A stretch of DNA of 7,193 bases from Tannerella sp. (GTDB lineage Bacteria > Bacteroidota > Bacteroidia > Bacteroidales > Tannerellaceae): contig JAIRKN010000042.1 in the NCBI GenBank assembly GCA_031260095.1, positions 1 to 7,193 of the forward strand, written 5' to 3'. This document shows positions 1-6,832 of this stretch, piece by piece. Position numbers and translations under genes: made by a program. The first letter of the stretch is position 1. The number at the start of each line of letters is the position of its first letter. The notes beneath the pieces are model-generated. The model ran no database searches, was not told where the DNA came from, and saw only the letters and a program-made list of their open reading frames with translations.

Positions 1-791
1 GAGGGAAGCATACCCAGTGATCCGGTTATAACCGAGGCTTCATCAGTCAATATATCCCCGAACATATTTTCCGTAACCATTACGTCGAAACTTCCCGGCC
101 ATTGTACCAGTCGCATCGCGGCGTTATCTACAAACATATAGTCCGTTTCCACCTCCGGAAAATCCGTCGCGATCTCCTGTGCTACTTCACGCCATAAGCG
201 TGAGGTGGCCAATATATTCGCCTTATCAACAACCGTCAGTTTCTTGCGGCGTTTCATTGCATACTGATATGCCAAACGAACAATCCGTCCGATCTCTTCA
301 CGCGAATAAACACATGTATCATAAGCCGTGTTCCCGTCCTCGCTACGTCCCTGCGGGCGTCCGAAATAAAGGCCGCCGGTCAGTTCACGTATACACATCA
401 GATCAACCCCTTCAATCAAATCGGCCCGTAACGGAGATGTATGAGCCAGTGACGGAAATGTTGTTACGGGACGTATATTCGCATACAGGCCCAGTTTTTT
501 CCGCATAGCGAGCAATCCCTGTTCAGGTCGTACGGTTGCAGACGGATCATTATCGTATTTGGGAGAGCCTATCGCACCAAACAACACCGCATCACTCTTC
601 ATACAAAGTGTATGCGTTTCATCCGGATACGGATTACCGGTAGCCTCTATTGCACATGCTCCAACCAAAGCCATTTCATAAGCCAGATCATGATTATATC
701 TTTCACAAACTGCTTTCACCACTTTCATTGCCTGATCTATAATTTCAGGCCCAATACCGTCGCCCGGTAATACGGCTATATTCAATCTCAT
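1..791 (-). CDS. leuB: 3-isopropylmalate dehydrogenase, LeuB (partial, C-terminus off window)
   Basis: LeuB oxidatively decarboxylates 3-isopropylmalate with NAD+ to 2-ketoisocaproate, the third leucine-specific step, in the cytoplasm. The reading frame is open from the ATG at 791 to base 1, giving 263 codons of an expected 350-360, so roughly 90 residues lie outside. Visible family motifs are GDGIGPEI at residues 10-17, [10 protein letters not shown] at 135-144, DKANIL at 189-194, DNAAMRL at 222-228 and [12 protein letters not shown] at 242-253. By alignment from memory to the Thermus enzyme, substrate-binding R97, R107 and R135, catalytic Y142 and K190, and metal-binding D222, D246 and D250 are all present. 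The start codon shares four bases (ATGA) with the mgsA stop, which suggests translational coupling. If the upstream synthase makes citramalate, LeuB would also oxidise 3-methylmalate to 2-oxobutyrate (inference). No frameshift is seen. Confidence 0.97.
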   Translation of the reverse strand, partial: MRLNIAVLPGDGIGPEIIDQAMKVVKAVCERYNHDLAYEMALVGACAIEATGNPYPDETHTLCMKSDAVLFGAIGSPKYDNDPSATVRPEQGLLAMRKKLGLYANIRPVTTFPSLAHTSPLRADLIEGVDLMCIRELTGGLYFGRPQGRSEDGNTAYDTCVYSREEIGRIVRLAYQYAMKRRKKLTVVDKANILATSRLWREVAQEIATDFPEVETDYMFVDNAAMRLVQWPGSFDVMVTENMFGDILTDEASVITGSLGMLP

Positions 792-1246
792 TTATTTTCC
801 GGTCTGCTAAAAAGTATATACTTAGGTTCCATAGGCACATACGAATCATCGTCCCACAATGTGCTCGTAATCATTAAATCGGCGCTATAACGGTTACATG
901 CGATCGGAATGTTATGTACCCGGCACTGCCGCAATAACATCTGGATATCCGCTTCGTGAGGCTGGGGATTCAGGTCGTCAATCAGAAATATCGCCAGATC
1001 AATTTCCTTGCGTACCACCATTGCCGCAATCTCCGCATCGCCTCCCATTGGTCCGGAGTGCATACGTTTTATATTGCATGTATCAACGCCTTTATCCTCG
1101 TAGGCTTTACTGATAAGTCCTCCCGTAGTTCCCGTACATACCAGATCATGGCCGGACAAGAAACGTATATTGTGTACAGCCCATTCGATCATATCCGCCT
1201 TACGGTTGTCGTGCGCCACAAGCGCAATTGTCAATTTTCTGTTCAT
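788..1246 (-). CDS. mgsA: methylglyoxal synthase, MgsA
   Basis: MgsA converts dihydroxyacetone phosphate to methylglyoxal and inorganic phosphate, a bypass of lower glycolysis in the cytoplasm. The 152-residue product has the same length as E. coli MgsA and is a complete single-domain protein. Visible motifs are LVAHD at residues 9-13 (H12 matches E. coli H19), the phosphate-binding TGTTG at 38-42, SGPMGGD at 64-70 with D70 matching the catalytic base D71, DDLN at 90-93 and PHEAD at 96-100 (H97 and D100 matching H98 and D101). All catalytic residues I can align are kept, so it should be active. It starts 75 bases after cimA, in an AT-rich gap with no clear promoter or terminator, and overlaps leuB by 4 bases. 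Nothing in the leucine pathway needs methylglyoxal, so its place here is unexplained. The family call is firm; the physiological reason is unknown. Confidence 0.95.
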   Translation of the reverse strand: MNRKLTIALVAHDNRKADMIEWAVHNIRFLSGHDLVCTGTTGGLISKAYEDKGVDTCNIKRMHSGPMGGDAEIAAMVVRKEIDLAIFLIDDLNPQPHEADIQMLLRQCRVHNIPIACNRYSADLMITSTLWDDDSYVPMEPKYILFSRPENK

Positions 1247-1321
1247 AGTTTTTCGTTTTTAAATTATGTTTTACTTCACAAAACAAATGGTTGAATCGTT
1301 ATTGGTAGAATCAATATGTTG

Positions 1322-2827
1322 TCAATTGATTTTATTCAGCATCTTCATCGTCGCTTTTATAGCGGCTTCAATCTGATCGGCATCCAGCCCCCGCGTCTTA
1401 AATTCGACGCCCTCGTGACGCCATGTGATGACTGTTTGTACAAACGCATCCGTACGTCCTCCGGGAGGTATTGAAACCGCATAATTCGTAAGCATCGGAA
1501 ACGGACGGCCCAATGATTTGTATATCTTACGAAGAGCGCGTACAAAAGCATCATATTGCCCGTCTCCCGTGGCTGTTTCTTCATAATCCGTTCCGTCAAT
1601 TTCTACTTTCAGGGTAGCGACCGGTCGTAATCCCTGTGCCAAAGATAATGAATAATTCAATACCTTTATCTTATTTTCCTGCATGTCATAACGAAGAACA
1701 TCCGAAATAATGTAAGGGAGGTCTTCCTGGGTTACAATTTCTTTCTTATCCCCAAGTTCTATCACCCGCTCCGTCACCTTGCGCATTGATTCTTCGTCAA
1801 GGTCGATACCCAAGGCTTCCAGGTTTTTCCGTATGTTCGCCTTACCGGAAGTTTTACCCAAAGCATATTCGCGCGTACGGCCAAAGCGCTCCGGGATCAG
1901 CGGATTACAATAGAGGTTATTTTTATTATCCCCGTCGGCGTGAACACCTGCACACTGAGTGAAAACGTTTTCTCCTGTGACGGGTTGATTCGGAGAGATC
2001 CGTATGCCGGAGTACATTTCAACACTCTTGCTCACATGATTGATTTTGTTTTCTATGACATTTGTTTTCTCTCTCAATTGATCATGGATGACGGCTACAA
2101 CACTGCTCAAAGGCGCATTACCTGCACGTTCTCCAAGTCCGTTTATCGTTACGTGAATACCTTTTATACCCGCGCGTACGGCAGAATAAACATTGCCGAC
2201 CGCCAAACCGTAATCGTTATGAGCATGAAAATCAAAATGTAATCCCGGATAACGTTCTACCATATCTTTACAATAGATATATGTCATTTCAGGATTCAGG
2301 ACGCCCAATGTATCGGGAAGCATAAAACGATGTATCGGTAAGGATTTCAAAGAATCGGTCATTTGATAGACATAATCGGGAGAATCCCGCATTCCTTCGG
2401 ACCAGTCTTCAAGATATATATTTACGTCGATACCCATTTCACGGGCCTGTCCGACCTGTTCCGTAATGTCTTTTATATGTTGTTCGGGAGTCTTTTTCAA
2501 CTGTTCCGTGACATGTTTGAAGGAGCCTTTGCATAACATATTGACCACGCGGCAACCGGCATCCCGGATCCATTGAAGCGATATACCGTTATCTATAAAT
2601 CCCAGGACTTCCAGACGATCCGGGAATCCTGCCTTGGCTGCCCATTCCGATATTCGTCTGACCGATTCAAACTCCCCCCCGGACACACGGGCCGAAGCAA
2701 TCTCGATACGGTCTACATTCAACTCACTAATCAATAAGCGCGCGATCGACCGTTTCTCATGTGCGGAAAAAGCGACTCCATTCGTTTGTTCCCCATCCCG
2801 GAGGGTGGTATCCATTATCTCTATCAT
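1322..2827 (-). CDS. cimA: (R)-citramalate synthase, Leptospira type (LeuA-family paralogue)
   Basis: This is a 501-residue DRE-TIM metallolyase: a catalytic barrel from about residue 1 to 270 with TTLRDGEQ at 7-14, HAHNDYG at 201-207 and NGLGERAGN at 229-237, then a linker with GVHADGD at 294-300, and a C-terminal LeuA-dimer regulatory domain from about 382. Recalled alignment to Leptospira interrogans citramalate synthase is close along the whole length, and shared stretches include NVDR.EIASARVS and SPDYV. The residues reported there for binding pyruvate and for catalysis are all kept with an offset of 6: R10, D11, L75, L98, Y138, E140, D298 and Y306. LeuA proper, encoded in the same operon, differs at the pocket. 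The inferred reaction is pyruvate plus acetyl-CoA to (R)-citramalate, feeding 2-oxobutyrate for isoleucine, probably with isoleucine feedback at the C-terminal domain. The main alternative is a second 2-isopropylmalate synthase or a homocitrate-type enzyme. It starts 30 bases after leuD. Confidence 0.87.
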   Translation of the reverse strand: MIEIMDTTLRDGEQTNGVAFSAHEKRSIARLLISELNVDRIEIASARVSGGEFESVRRISEWAAKAGFPDRLEVLGFIDNGISLQWIRDAGCRVVNMLCKGSFKHVTEQLKKTPEQHIKDITEQVGQAREMGIDVNIYLEDWSEGMRDSPDYVYQMTDSLKSLPIHRFMLPDTLGVLNPEMTYIYCKDMVERYPGLHFDFHAHNDYGLAVGNVYSAVRAGIKGIHVTINGLGERAGNAPLSSVVAVIHDQLREKTNVIENKINHVSKSVEMYSGIRISPNQPVTGENVFTQCAGVHADGDNKNNLYCNPLIPERFGRTREYALGKTSGKANIRKNLEALGIDLDEESMRKVTERVIELGDKKEIVTQEDLPYIISDVLRYDMQENKIKVLNYSLSLAQGLRPVATLKVEIDGTDYEETATGDGQYDAFVRALRKIYKSLGRPFPMLTNYAVSIPPGGRTDAFVQTVITWRHEGVEFKTRGLDADQIEAAIKATMKMLNKIN

Positions 2828-2857
2828 AAGTTATTATTTTTACAACGATCCATACAC

Positions 2858-3466
2858 TTATGAAAAAGCATCGTAAGCAACCTTACTTTTTTCATAAGCC
2901 TCTATCTTCGCTTTATTTGTCAGTAGAAAATCAATGTCATCCAGTCCATTCATCAGACAAAGTTTTTTATATCCGTTTATTTCAAATATTTCGCTTTTAC
3001 CGGTAAGAAGATGAGTAATGGTCTGTTCCGGGAGGTTCACTTCGACTTCCGTGTCCGGATCCTTATCAATCGAATCAAACAGGTCTGCAAGAAATGTTTC
3101 GCTTACGACGACAGGCAGAACTCCGTTATTCAACTCATTATTCTTATGTATATCCGCAAAAAAGCTCGACACCACTACGCGGAATCCGTATCCTGCAATG
3201 GCCCACGCCGCATGTTCGCGACTGGAACCGCTTCCGAAATTTTTTCCCGCAACCAGGATTTTACCTCTATACCGCGGATCATTTAACACAAACGACGCGA
3301 TCTTATTTCCCTGTTTGTCATAACGCCAGTCACGGAACAGGTTTTCACCAAATCCTTCTTTCGTCGTCGCTTTCAGAAAACGGGCGGGAATGATCTGGTC
3401 GGTATCCACGTTTTCCAAAGGAAGAGGTATACATGTACTTCGTAATATTCCAAATTTTTCTTTCAT
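2858..3466 (-). CDS. leuD: 3-isopropylmalate dehydratase small subunit, LeuD
   Basis: LeuD pairs with LeuC to isomerise 2-isopropylmalate to 3-isopropylmalate and carries the swivel domain that closes over the active site. The 202-residue product matches the long bacterial LeuD class (about 200 residues). It shows the N-terminal [13 protein letters not shown] at residues 19-31 and [15 protein letters not shown] at 76-90, the family signature; the usual NFGCGS cysteine is a serine here. I chose the ATG at 3466. A TTG three codons further upstream is also in frame, but the ATG gives the normal N-terminus, directly before KEKF. It follows leuC after 124 bases, the widest gap in the operon, which holds a palindrome cluster, and precedes cimA by 30 bases. 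The upstream sequence is A/T-rich with no strong Shine-Dalgarno, which is common in Bacteroidota. It would also serve the citramalate-to-3-methylmalate step if cimA is correctly assigned. Confidence 0.96.
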   Translation of the reverse strand: MKEKFGILRSTCIPLPLENVDTDQIIPARFLKATTKEGFGENLFRDWRYDKQGNKIASFVLNDPRYRGKILVAGKNFGSGSSREHAAWAIAGYGFRVVVSSFFADIHKNNELNNGVLPVVVSETFLADLFDSIDKDPDTEVEVNLPEQTITHLLTGKSEIFEINGYKKLCLMNGLDDIDFLLTNKAKIEAYEKSKVAYDAFS

Positions 3467-3527
3467 AAAAACCAATCATTAAAGCTTAATTATTCATTTG
3501 TGCAAAACGCTCATTGTACATTGTTCA

Positions 3528-3557
3528 GCTTCGCGAAGCATTCTTCGCTTACGAAGC
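3528..3557. repeat. palindrome cluster between leuC and leuD
   Basis: Four arms of GCTTCG or its complement lie within 30 bases. GCTTCGCGAAGC at 3528-3539 is a perfect 12-base palindrome. GCGAAG at 3533-3538 pairs with CTTCGC at 3543-3548 across a 4-base loop. CTTCG at 3543-3547 pairs with CGAAG at 3552-3556 across a 4-base loop. These pairings exclude one another in part. The cluster lies 34 bases after the leuC stop and 62 bases before the leuD ATG. In the transcript it could act as a stability or processing hairpin that tunes LeuD against LeuC output, or it may be a short interspersed repeat. It has no T-run on the transcribed side, so it is not an intrinsic terminator. The structure is seen; the role is inferred. 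Confidence 0.6.
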
Positions 3558-3590
3558 AAACAGGCGATCTATTGAGGGCCACCTGACTAC

Positions 3591-4988
3591 CTACGGCAAC
3601 AGGGTCCGCGGATCCGTCACTTTTCCGGTCACTGCTGCGGCAGCGGCGACCAGCGGGCCGGCAAGCATTGTTCTGGCGCCAGGCCCCTGACGGCCTTCAA
3701 AGTTCCGGTTTGACGTCGAAACCGAATATTTTCCGGCGGGGATCCTGTCATCGTTCATCGCCAGACACGCGGAACAGCCCGGCTGTCTTAACTCAAATCC
3801 GGCCTCTTCAAAGATTTTATCAAGCCCCTCGCTACGAATCTGTGCATCTACCATCCAGGATCCCGGAACAAGCCATGCAGTTATGGCAGGATCTTTTTTC
3901 CGGCCTTTCACAATAGAGGCAAAATCCCTGAAATCTTCGATACGACCGTTCGTGCAAGAGCCGATAAACACATAATGAACCGGTTTCCCGATCAATCGGT
4001 CGCCCTCTTTGAAGCCCATATAATCCAGCGATCTCCGATAAGATACACGTCCGGCTTCGGGCATTGCTTCCGCCGAAGGAATCGCACGGGTTATACCCGT
4101 ACCCATTCCGGGATTCGTTCCGTACGTAATCATAGGCTCAATATCTTCCGCCTTAAAGCGGACTTCCTTATCAAAGACCGCATCCTCTTCACTTTTCAGC
4201 GTTTCCCAGTAAGCCCCGGCTTTACCCCAGGCTTCCCCCCGCGGTGCATACTCACGCCCTTCAACATAGGCAAATGTTTTCTCATCCGGAGCTATCATCC
4301 CTCCGCGGGCGCCCATTTCGATTGACAGGTTACACAAGGTAAAGCGACCCTCCATCGTCAGATTGCGCACCACCGGACCGGCATACTCTACAAAATAGCC
4401 GGTTGCACCTCCGGTCGTCATCTTTGAGATAACATATAACGCCACATCTTTTGCCGTTACTCCTTTTCCCAATTCGCCTTCAATATTAATACGCATTGTC
4501 TTCGGTTTTTGCTGTAGGATACATTGGGAAGCAAGCACCATTTCAACTTCACTCGTTCCTATGCCAAATGCCACGGCGCCCATTGCTCCATGTGTTGAGG
4601 TATGACTGTCTCCGCAGACGATCGTCATTCCGGGTAGTGTCAGGCCGCGTTCGGGACCCACTACATGAATAATGCCGTTCTTCGGATTCATCATTCCAAA
4701 ACAGGTCAATCCAAATTCTTTCGCATTTCTTTCCAGCGCGTCTACCTGCATCTTCGACACCGGATCTTCTATCGGTTTATCCTGATCATGCGTAGGTGTA
4801 TTATGATCGGGCATACATATAATACGTTCGGGACGAAACGGTTTTAAGCCCCGTTCGCGAAGGCCGTCGAATGCCTGGGGACTTGTCACTTCGTGACAGT
4901 ATAACCTGTCGATATATAACTGGGTGGGACCATTTTCTACGATTTCAACCACATGCGCGTCCCATATCTTATCAAATAATGTTTTCAT
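3591..4988 (-). CDS. leuC: 3-isopropylmalate dehydratase large subunit, LeuC
   Basis: LeuC is the aconitase-like iron-sulfur subunit of isopropylmalate isomerase, working with LeuD in the cytoplasm. The 465-residue length matches the E. coli-type single-chain LeuC. Visible motifs are DHNTPTHD at residues 61-68, [13 protein letters not shown] at 126-138, [12 protein letters not shown] at 343-354 and [10 protein letters not shown] at 403-412. The three [4Fe-4S] ligands are C345, C405 and C408, equivalent to C347, C407 and C410 of E. coli. [20 protein letters not shown] at 426-445 is the usual C-terminal signature. The ATG at 4988 gives the standard [14 protein letters not shown] start. It follows leuA after 57 bases. 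With cimA present, LeuCD probably also isomerises citramalate through citraconate, as known for citramalate pathways elsewhere. No truncation or missing key residue is seen. Confidence 0.98.
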   Translation of the reverse strand: MKTLFDKIWDAHVVEIVENGPTQLYIDRLYCHEVTSPQAFDGLRERGLKPFRPERIICMPDHNTPTHDQDKPIEDPVSKMQVDALERNAKEFGLTCFGMMNPKNGIIHVVGPERGLTLPGMTIVCGDSHTSTHGAMGAVAFGIGTSEVEMVLASQCILQQKPKTMRINIEGELGKGVTAKDVALYVISKMTTGGATGYFVEYAGPVVRNLTMEGRFTLCNLSIEMGARGGMIAPDEKTFAYVEGREYAPRGEAWGKAGAYWETLKSEEDAVFDKEVRFKAEDIEPMITYGTNPGMGTGITRAIPSAEAMPEAGRVSYRRSLDYMGFKEGDRLIGKPVHYVFIGSCTNGRIEDFRDFASIVKGRKKDPAITAWLVPGSWMVDAQIRSEGLDKIFEEAGFELRQPGCSACLAMNDDRIPAGKYSVSTSNRNFEGRQGPGARTMLAGPLVAAAAAVTGKVTDPRTLLP

Positions 4989-5026
4989 ATTCCGATTTTT
5001 TGTGCAAATATATAACAGATAACCAT

Positions 5027-5046
5027 AACTCCTGTGTGACGGAGTT
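5027..5046 (-). other. small intercistronic hairpin at the leuA stop codon
   Basis: AACTCC at 5027-5032 and GGAGTT at 5041-5046 form a perfect 6-bp inverted repeat with an 8-base loop. The last base of the arm is part of the leuA stop codon (5046-5048). There is no T-run after it on the transcribed strand, so termination is unlikely. The arm contains GGAG but lies nearly 40 bases from the leuC start, too far to be its ribosome binding site. A role in mRNA stability is possible but unsupported. Confidence 0.35.
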
Positions 5047-6539
5047 TATTTAACAAATTTATTGATCGCATCAATAAAGGCTTCTACCGATGCGGCGATA
5101 ATATCCGTATTAGCGGCGAAACCATAATAGATATTGCGATCGTAGGCAACCTGCATGTGTACTTTCCCTACATCATCGCTCCCTTTATTAATCGCCTGAA
5201 TCAGGAACTCCTGAATCGTCATCTGACGATGTATAATCCTCTTGACCGCTTTTATTGCCGCATCGACGGGGCCGTTGCCCGAAGCGGCGGCTTCAAATTT
5301 CTCGCCCGCAATGTTCAGGCAAACACTGGCCACCGAAACTACACCCACTCCGGATGTAACCTGAAGATATTCCAGTTTGATCCGGTGCATTGCTTTGCGG
5401 CCTTCGCCCACAAGCATCAGGATATCATCCTCGCTGACATCCTTCTTGCGATCCGCCAGTTTCAGAAAATCCAGATATACCGCATCCAGTTTGTCCTGTT
5501 CCAATTCTACCCCAAGTACGTGAAGGCGATGCTTCAACGCGGCGCGCCCACTCCGTGCCGTAAGCACGATAGAGCTATCATCCATACCCACATCTTTAGG
5601 ATCTATTATTTCATACGTCTGAACATTCTTCAATACGCCATCCTGATGAATACCCGATGAATGAGCGAACGCATTCCGCCCGACAATCGCCTTATTGGGT
5701 TGTACCGGCATATTCATCAGGCTCGAAACCATACGGCTGGTCGAATATATTTTCTGGGTATTTATATTGGTTTCTATTCCCAGATGTTTATGACATTTCA
5801 ATATCATGGCCACCTCTTCCAGCGAAGTATTCCCGGCACGTTCGCCTATTCCGTTGATAGTCGCCTCTGCCTGACGGGCGCCGTTTGCAATACCGGCCAC
5901 CGTATTCGCCGTAGCCATCCCAAGGTCATTATGACAATGGGTAGAAATGATCGCCTTGTCGATTCCCTTCACATGTTCCTTCAAGTATTTTATTTTTTCA
6001 CCGAACTCAGATGGCAGGCAATATCCGGTAGTATCCGGAACATTCACCACGGTCGCACCGGCTTTTATAACCGCTTCCACAACGCGCGCCAGGTACTCGT
6101 TCTCCGTACGCCCTGCATCTTCACAATAAAACTCCACATCTTCCACATATTTTTTCGCATACCGGGTAGCCGCGACTGCACGTTCCAGGATCTCCTCCTG
6201 TGTAGAATTAAACTTATATTTTATATGATATTCCGACGTACCGATACCGGTATGTATACGTTTATGCCTGGCATATTTCAACGCCTCCGCCGCTACATCA
6301 ATATCTTTCTCCACACCGCGTGTCAAAGCGCAAATCACAGGCCACGTAACTGCTTTCGAGATCTCAACAACCGAATTGAAATCACCCGGGCTGGAAACCG
6401 GAAAGCCGGCCTCAATAATATCCACACCCAACGACTCCAGCGCCTTCGCTACCTGTATTTTCTCCACCGTATTCAACTGGCATCCCGGCACCTGTTCGCC
6501 GTCACGCAACGTCGTATCAAAAATAAACAATCTATCCAT
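5046..6539 (-). CDS. leuA: 2-isopropylmalate synthase, LeuA
   Basis: LeuA condenses 2-ketoisovalerate with acetyl-CoA to 2-isopropylmalate, the committed and leucine-feedback-inhibited step. The 497-residue product is the short bacterial LeuA type (about 500-525 residues). The catalytic barrel shows [12 protein letters not shown] at residues 8-19, the EDAGR segment at 140-144, HCHNDLGMA at 201-209 (metal ligands H201 and H203, with D13) and [15 protein letters not shown] at 228-242. The linker has SGIHQDG at 295-301. The C-terminal regulatory dimer domain runs from about 380, with SGNGPVDA at 420-427 and a final [17 protein letters not shown] at 477-493 that resembles the usual leucine-site region. 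The ATG at 6539 has AAAGGA nine bases upstream, an unusually good Shine-Dalgarno for this phylum. It is the first structural gene after the attenuator and about 35% or less identical by eye to the neighbouring cimA product, so the two are old paralogues rather than a recent duplication. Confidence 0.97.
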   Translation of the reverse strand: MDRLFIFDTTLRDGEQVPGCQLNTVEKIQVAKALESLGVDIIEAGFPVSSPGDFNSVVEISKAVTWPVICALTRGVEKDIDVAAEALKYARHKRIHTGIGTSEYHIKYKFNSTQEEILERAVAATRYAKKYVEDVEFYCEDAGRTENEYLARVVEAVIKAGATVVNVPDTTGYCLPSEFGEKIKYLKEHVKGIDKAIISTHCHNDLGMATANTVAGIANGARQAEATINGIGERAGNTSLEEVAMILKCHKHLGIETNINTQKIYSTSRMVSSLMNMPVQPNKAIVGRNAFAHSSGIHQDGVLKNVQTYEIIDPKDVGMDDSSIVLTARSGRAALKHRLHVLGVELEQDKLDAVYLDFLKLADRKKDVSEDDILMLVGEGRKAMHRIKLEYLQVTSGVGVVSVASVCLNIAGEKFEAAASGNGPVDAAIKAVKRIIHRQMTIQEFLIQAINKGSDDVGKVHMQVAYDRNIYYGFAANTDIIAASVEAFIDAINKFVK

Positions 6540-6548
6540 CCTGTATTT

Positions 6549-6554
6549 TCCTTT
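6549..6554 (-). promoter_or_regulatory. ribosome binding site of leuA
   Basis: AAAGGA lies nine bases before the leuA ATG on the minus strand. It is the clearest Shine-Dalgarno-like sequence in the window and supports the 6539 start. It sits downstream of the attenuator terminator, so it is present only in read-through transcripts. Confidence 0.65.
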
Positions 6555-6620
6555 CGTTTAAAATTCCATATCAGACAAAATCTCCCTCATCCGGGACTCC
6601 CGCAATCAACCTCTCTCCAT

Positions 6621-6658
6621 AAAAAAACCTTTCTCATCGTCATCATCGTGAGAAAGGT
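6621..6658 (-). terminator. intrinsic terminator of the leu attenuator
   Basis: On the minus strand ACCTTTCTCA (6658-6649) and TGAGAAAGGT (6636-6627) form a perfect 10-bp stem with a 12-base loop, followed directly by six further T (6626-6621). This is a textbook Rho-independent terminator placed between the promoter and leuA, 82 bases before the leuA start. Its 5' arm is also complementary to upstream leader sequence, so it can be prevented from forming. Unless it is overcome, transcripts should end here. Confidence 0.93.
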
Positions 6659-6713
6659 CTTATATATCCTTGCAGAGGCACACACACATCTCACTTCCTT
6701 TTTCGCCGCAAGA
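6648..6713 (-). promoter_or_regulatory. leucine attenuator: alternative 1:2 and 2:3 RNA pairings
   Basis: Segment 1, UCUUGCGG (6713-6706), covers the last Leu codons of the leader. It pairs over eight consecutive positions (two G-U) with segment 2, CUGCAAGG (6675-6668). AAGG of segment 2 can instead pair with CCUU of segment 3, and GUGAGA (6694-6689), which spans the leader stop codon, pairs with the adjacent UCUCAC. Together the ten bases CCUUUCUCAC (6657-6648) of the terminator 5' arm are captured. A ribosome stalled at the Leu codons would cover segment 1 and free segment 2, so the antiterminator forms and leuA is transcribed. A ribosome reaching the UGA would cover GUGAGA, and the terminator forms. 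The pairings are seen; the mechanism is inferred from the known enterobacterial leu, his and trp attenuators. Confidence 0.8.
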
Positions 6714-6777
6714 GCAACAAAATAGAACGAACATGAAGATTAATAATCAAATTGCCGAATAACGTATGCGGTACCAT
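6691..6777 (-). CDS. leuL: leu operon leader peptide (28 residues)
   Basis: A short frame starts at ATG 6777 and ends at TGA 6691-6693. It reads MVPHTLFGNLIINLHVRS for residues 1-18, then ILLLLRRKRK for 19-28. Seven of 28 residues are Leu, with four in a row at 20-23 (codons TTG TTG CTC TTG, 6720-6709); there are also three Ile and two Val. The start lies about 18 bases after the predicted transcription start, behind an A-rich sequence with AAGAGAAAA. The stop is 33 bases before the terminator stem. The design matches enterobacterial LeuL, which is also 28 residues with four consecutive Leu. Its job is as a sensor of charged leucyl-tRNA rather than as a protein. Ile and Val codons may add response to the other branched-chain amino acids. 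The symbol is given by analogy, not by sequence homology. Confidence 0.87.
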   Translation of the reverse strand: MVPHTLFGNLIINLHVRSILLLLRRKRK

Positions 6778-6801
6778 AATTTTCTCTTTTATTTTGCGAG
6801 G

Positions 6802-6832
6802 CAAAGATACAACCAATTTCCAATTACCCAAA
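6802..6832 (-). promoter_or_regulatory. Bacteroides-type housekeeping promoter of the leu operon
   Basis: On the minus strand TTTG (6832-6829) is followed after 19 bases by TATCTTTG (6809-6802). This fits the Bacteroides vegetative consensus of TTTG at -33 and TAnnTTTG at -7 with the usual spacing. Transcription should start near 6794-6798, placing the leader peptide ATG about 18 bases downstream. This is the only exact match of the pair that I found in the window, and it supports both the phylum call and the leader. Confidence 0.85.

Noticed and set aside
1247..1321. Possible internal promoter before mgsA
   Set aside because: TTTG copies exist on the minus strand, but no TAnnTTTG lies at proper spacing; the nearest candidate, TAATTTAA, mismatches and is 17 bases away.
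3467..3475. Upstream TTG start that would lengthen LeuD by three residues
   Set aside because: The ATG at 3466 gives the normal family N-terminus, and there is no ribosome binding site favouring the TTG.
6592..6602. Short palindrome CGGGACTCCCG between the terminator and leuA
   Set aside because: With a workable loop the stem is only 4 bp, there is no T-run, and it does not overlap the leuA ribosome binding site.
5661..6725. Open frame of 354 codons on the plus strand opposite leuA
   Set aside because: It lies wholly antisense to a clear leuA and the leader, has no recognised motif, and its composition (rich in Arg, His, Phe, Ile) is typical of a shadow frame. The other plus-strand frames opposite leuB, cimA, leuD and leuC were dismissed for the same reason.
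6660..6734. Overlapping minus-strand frame of 24 codons with six Cys, starting at ATG 6734 and ending just before the terminator
   Set aside because: It overlaps the Leu-rich leader in another frame, has no visible ribosome binding site, and its Cys codons come mostly from a TG repeat. The Leu run and stop position of the other frame fit attenuation far better. Cysteine control of a leu operon would make little sense.
6540..6800. T-box riboswitch as an alternative explanation of the leader
   Set aside because: No T-box consensus or specifier-loop arrangement is visible, the translated Leu-rich leader explains the structure, and T-boxes are mainly a feature of Gram-positive bacteria.
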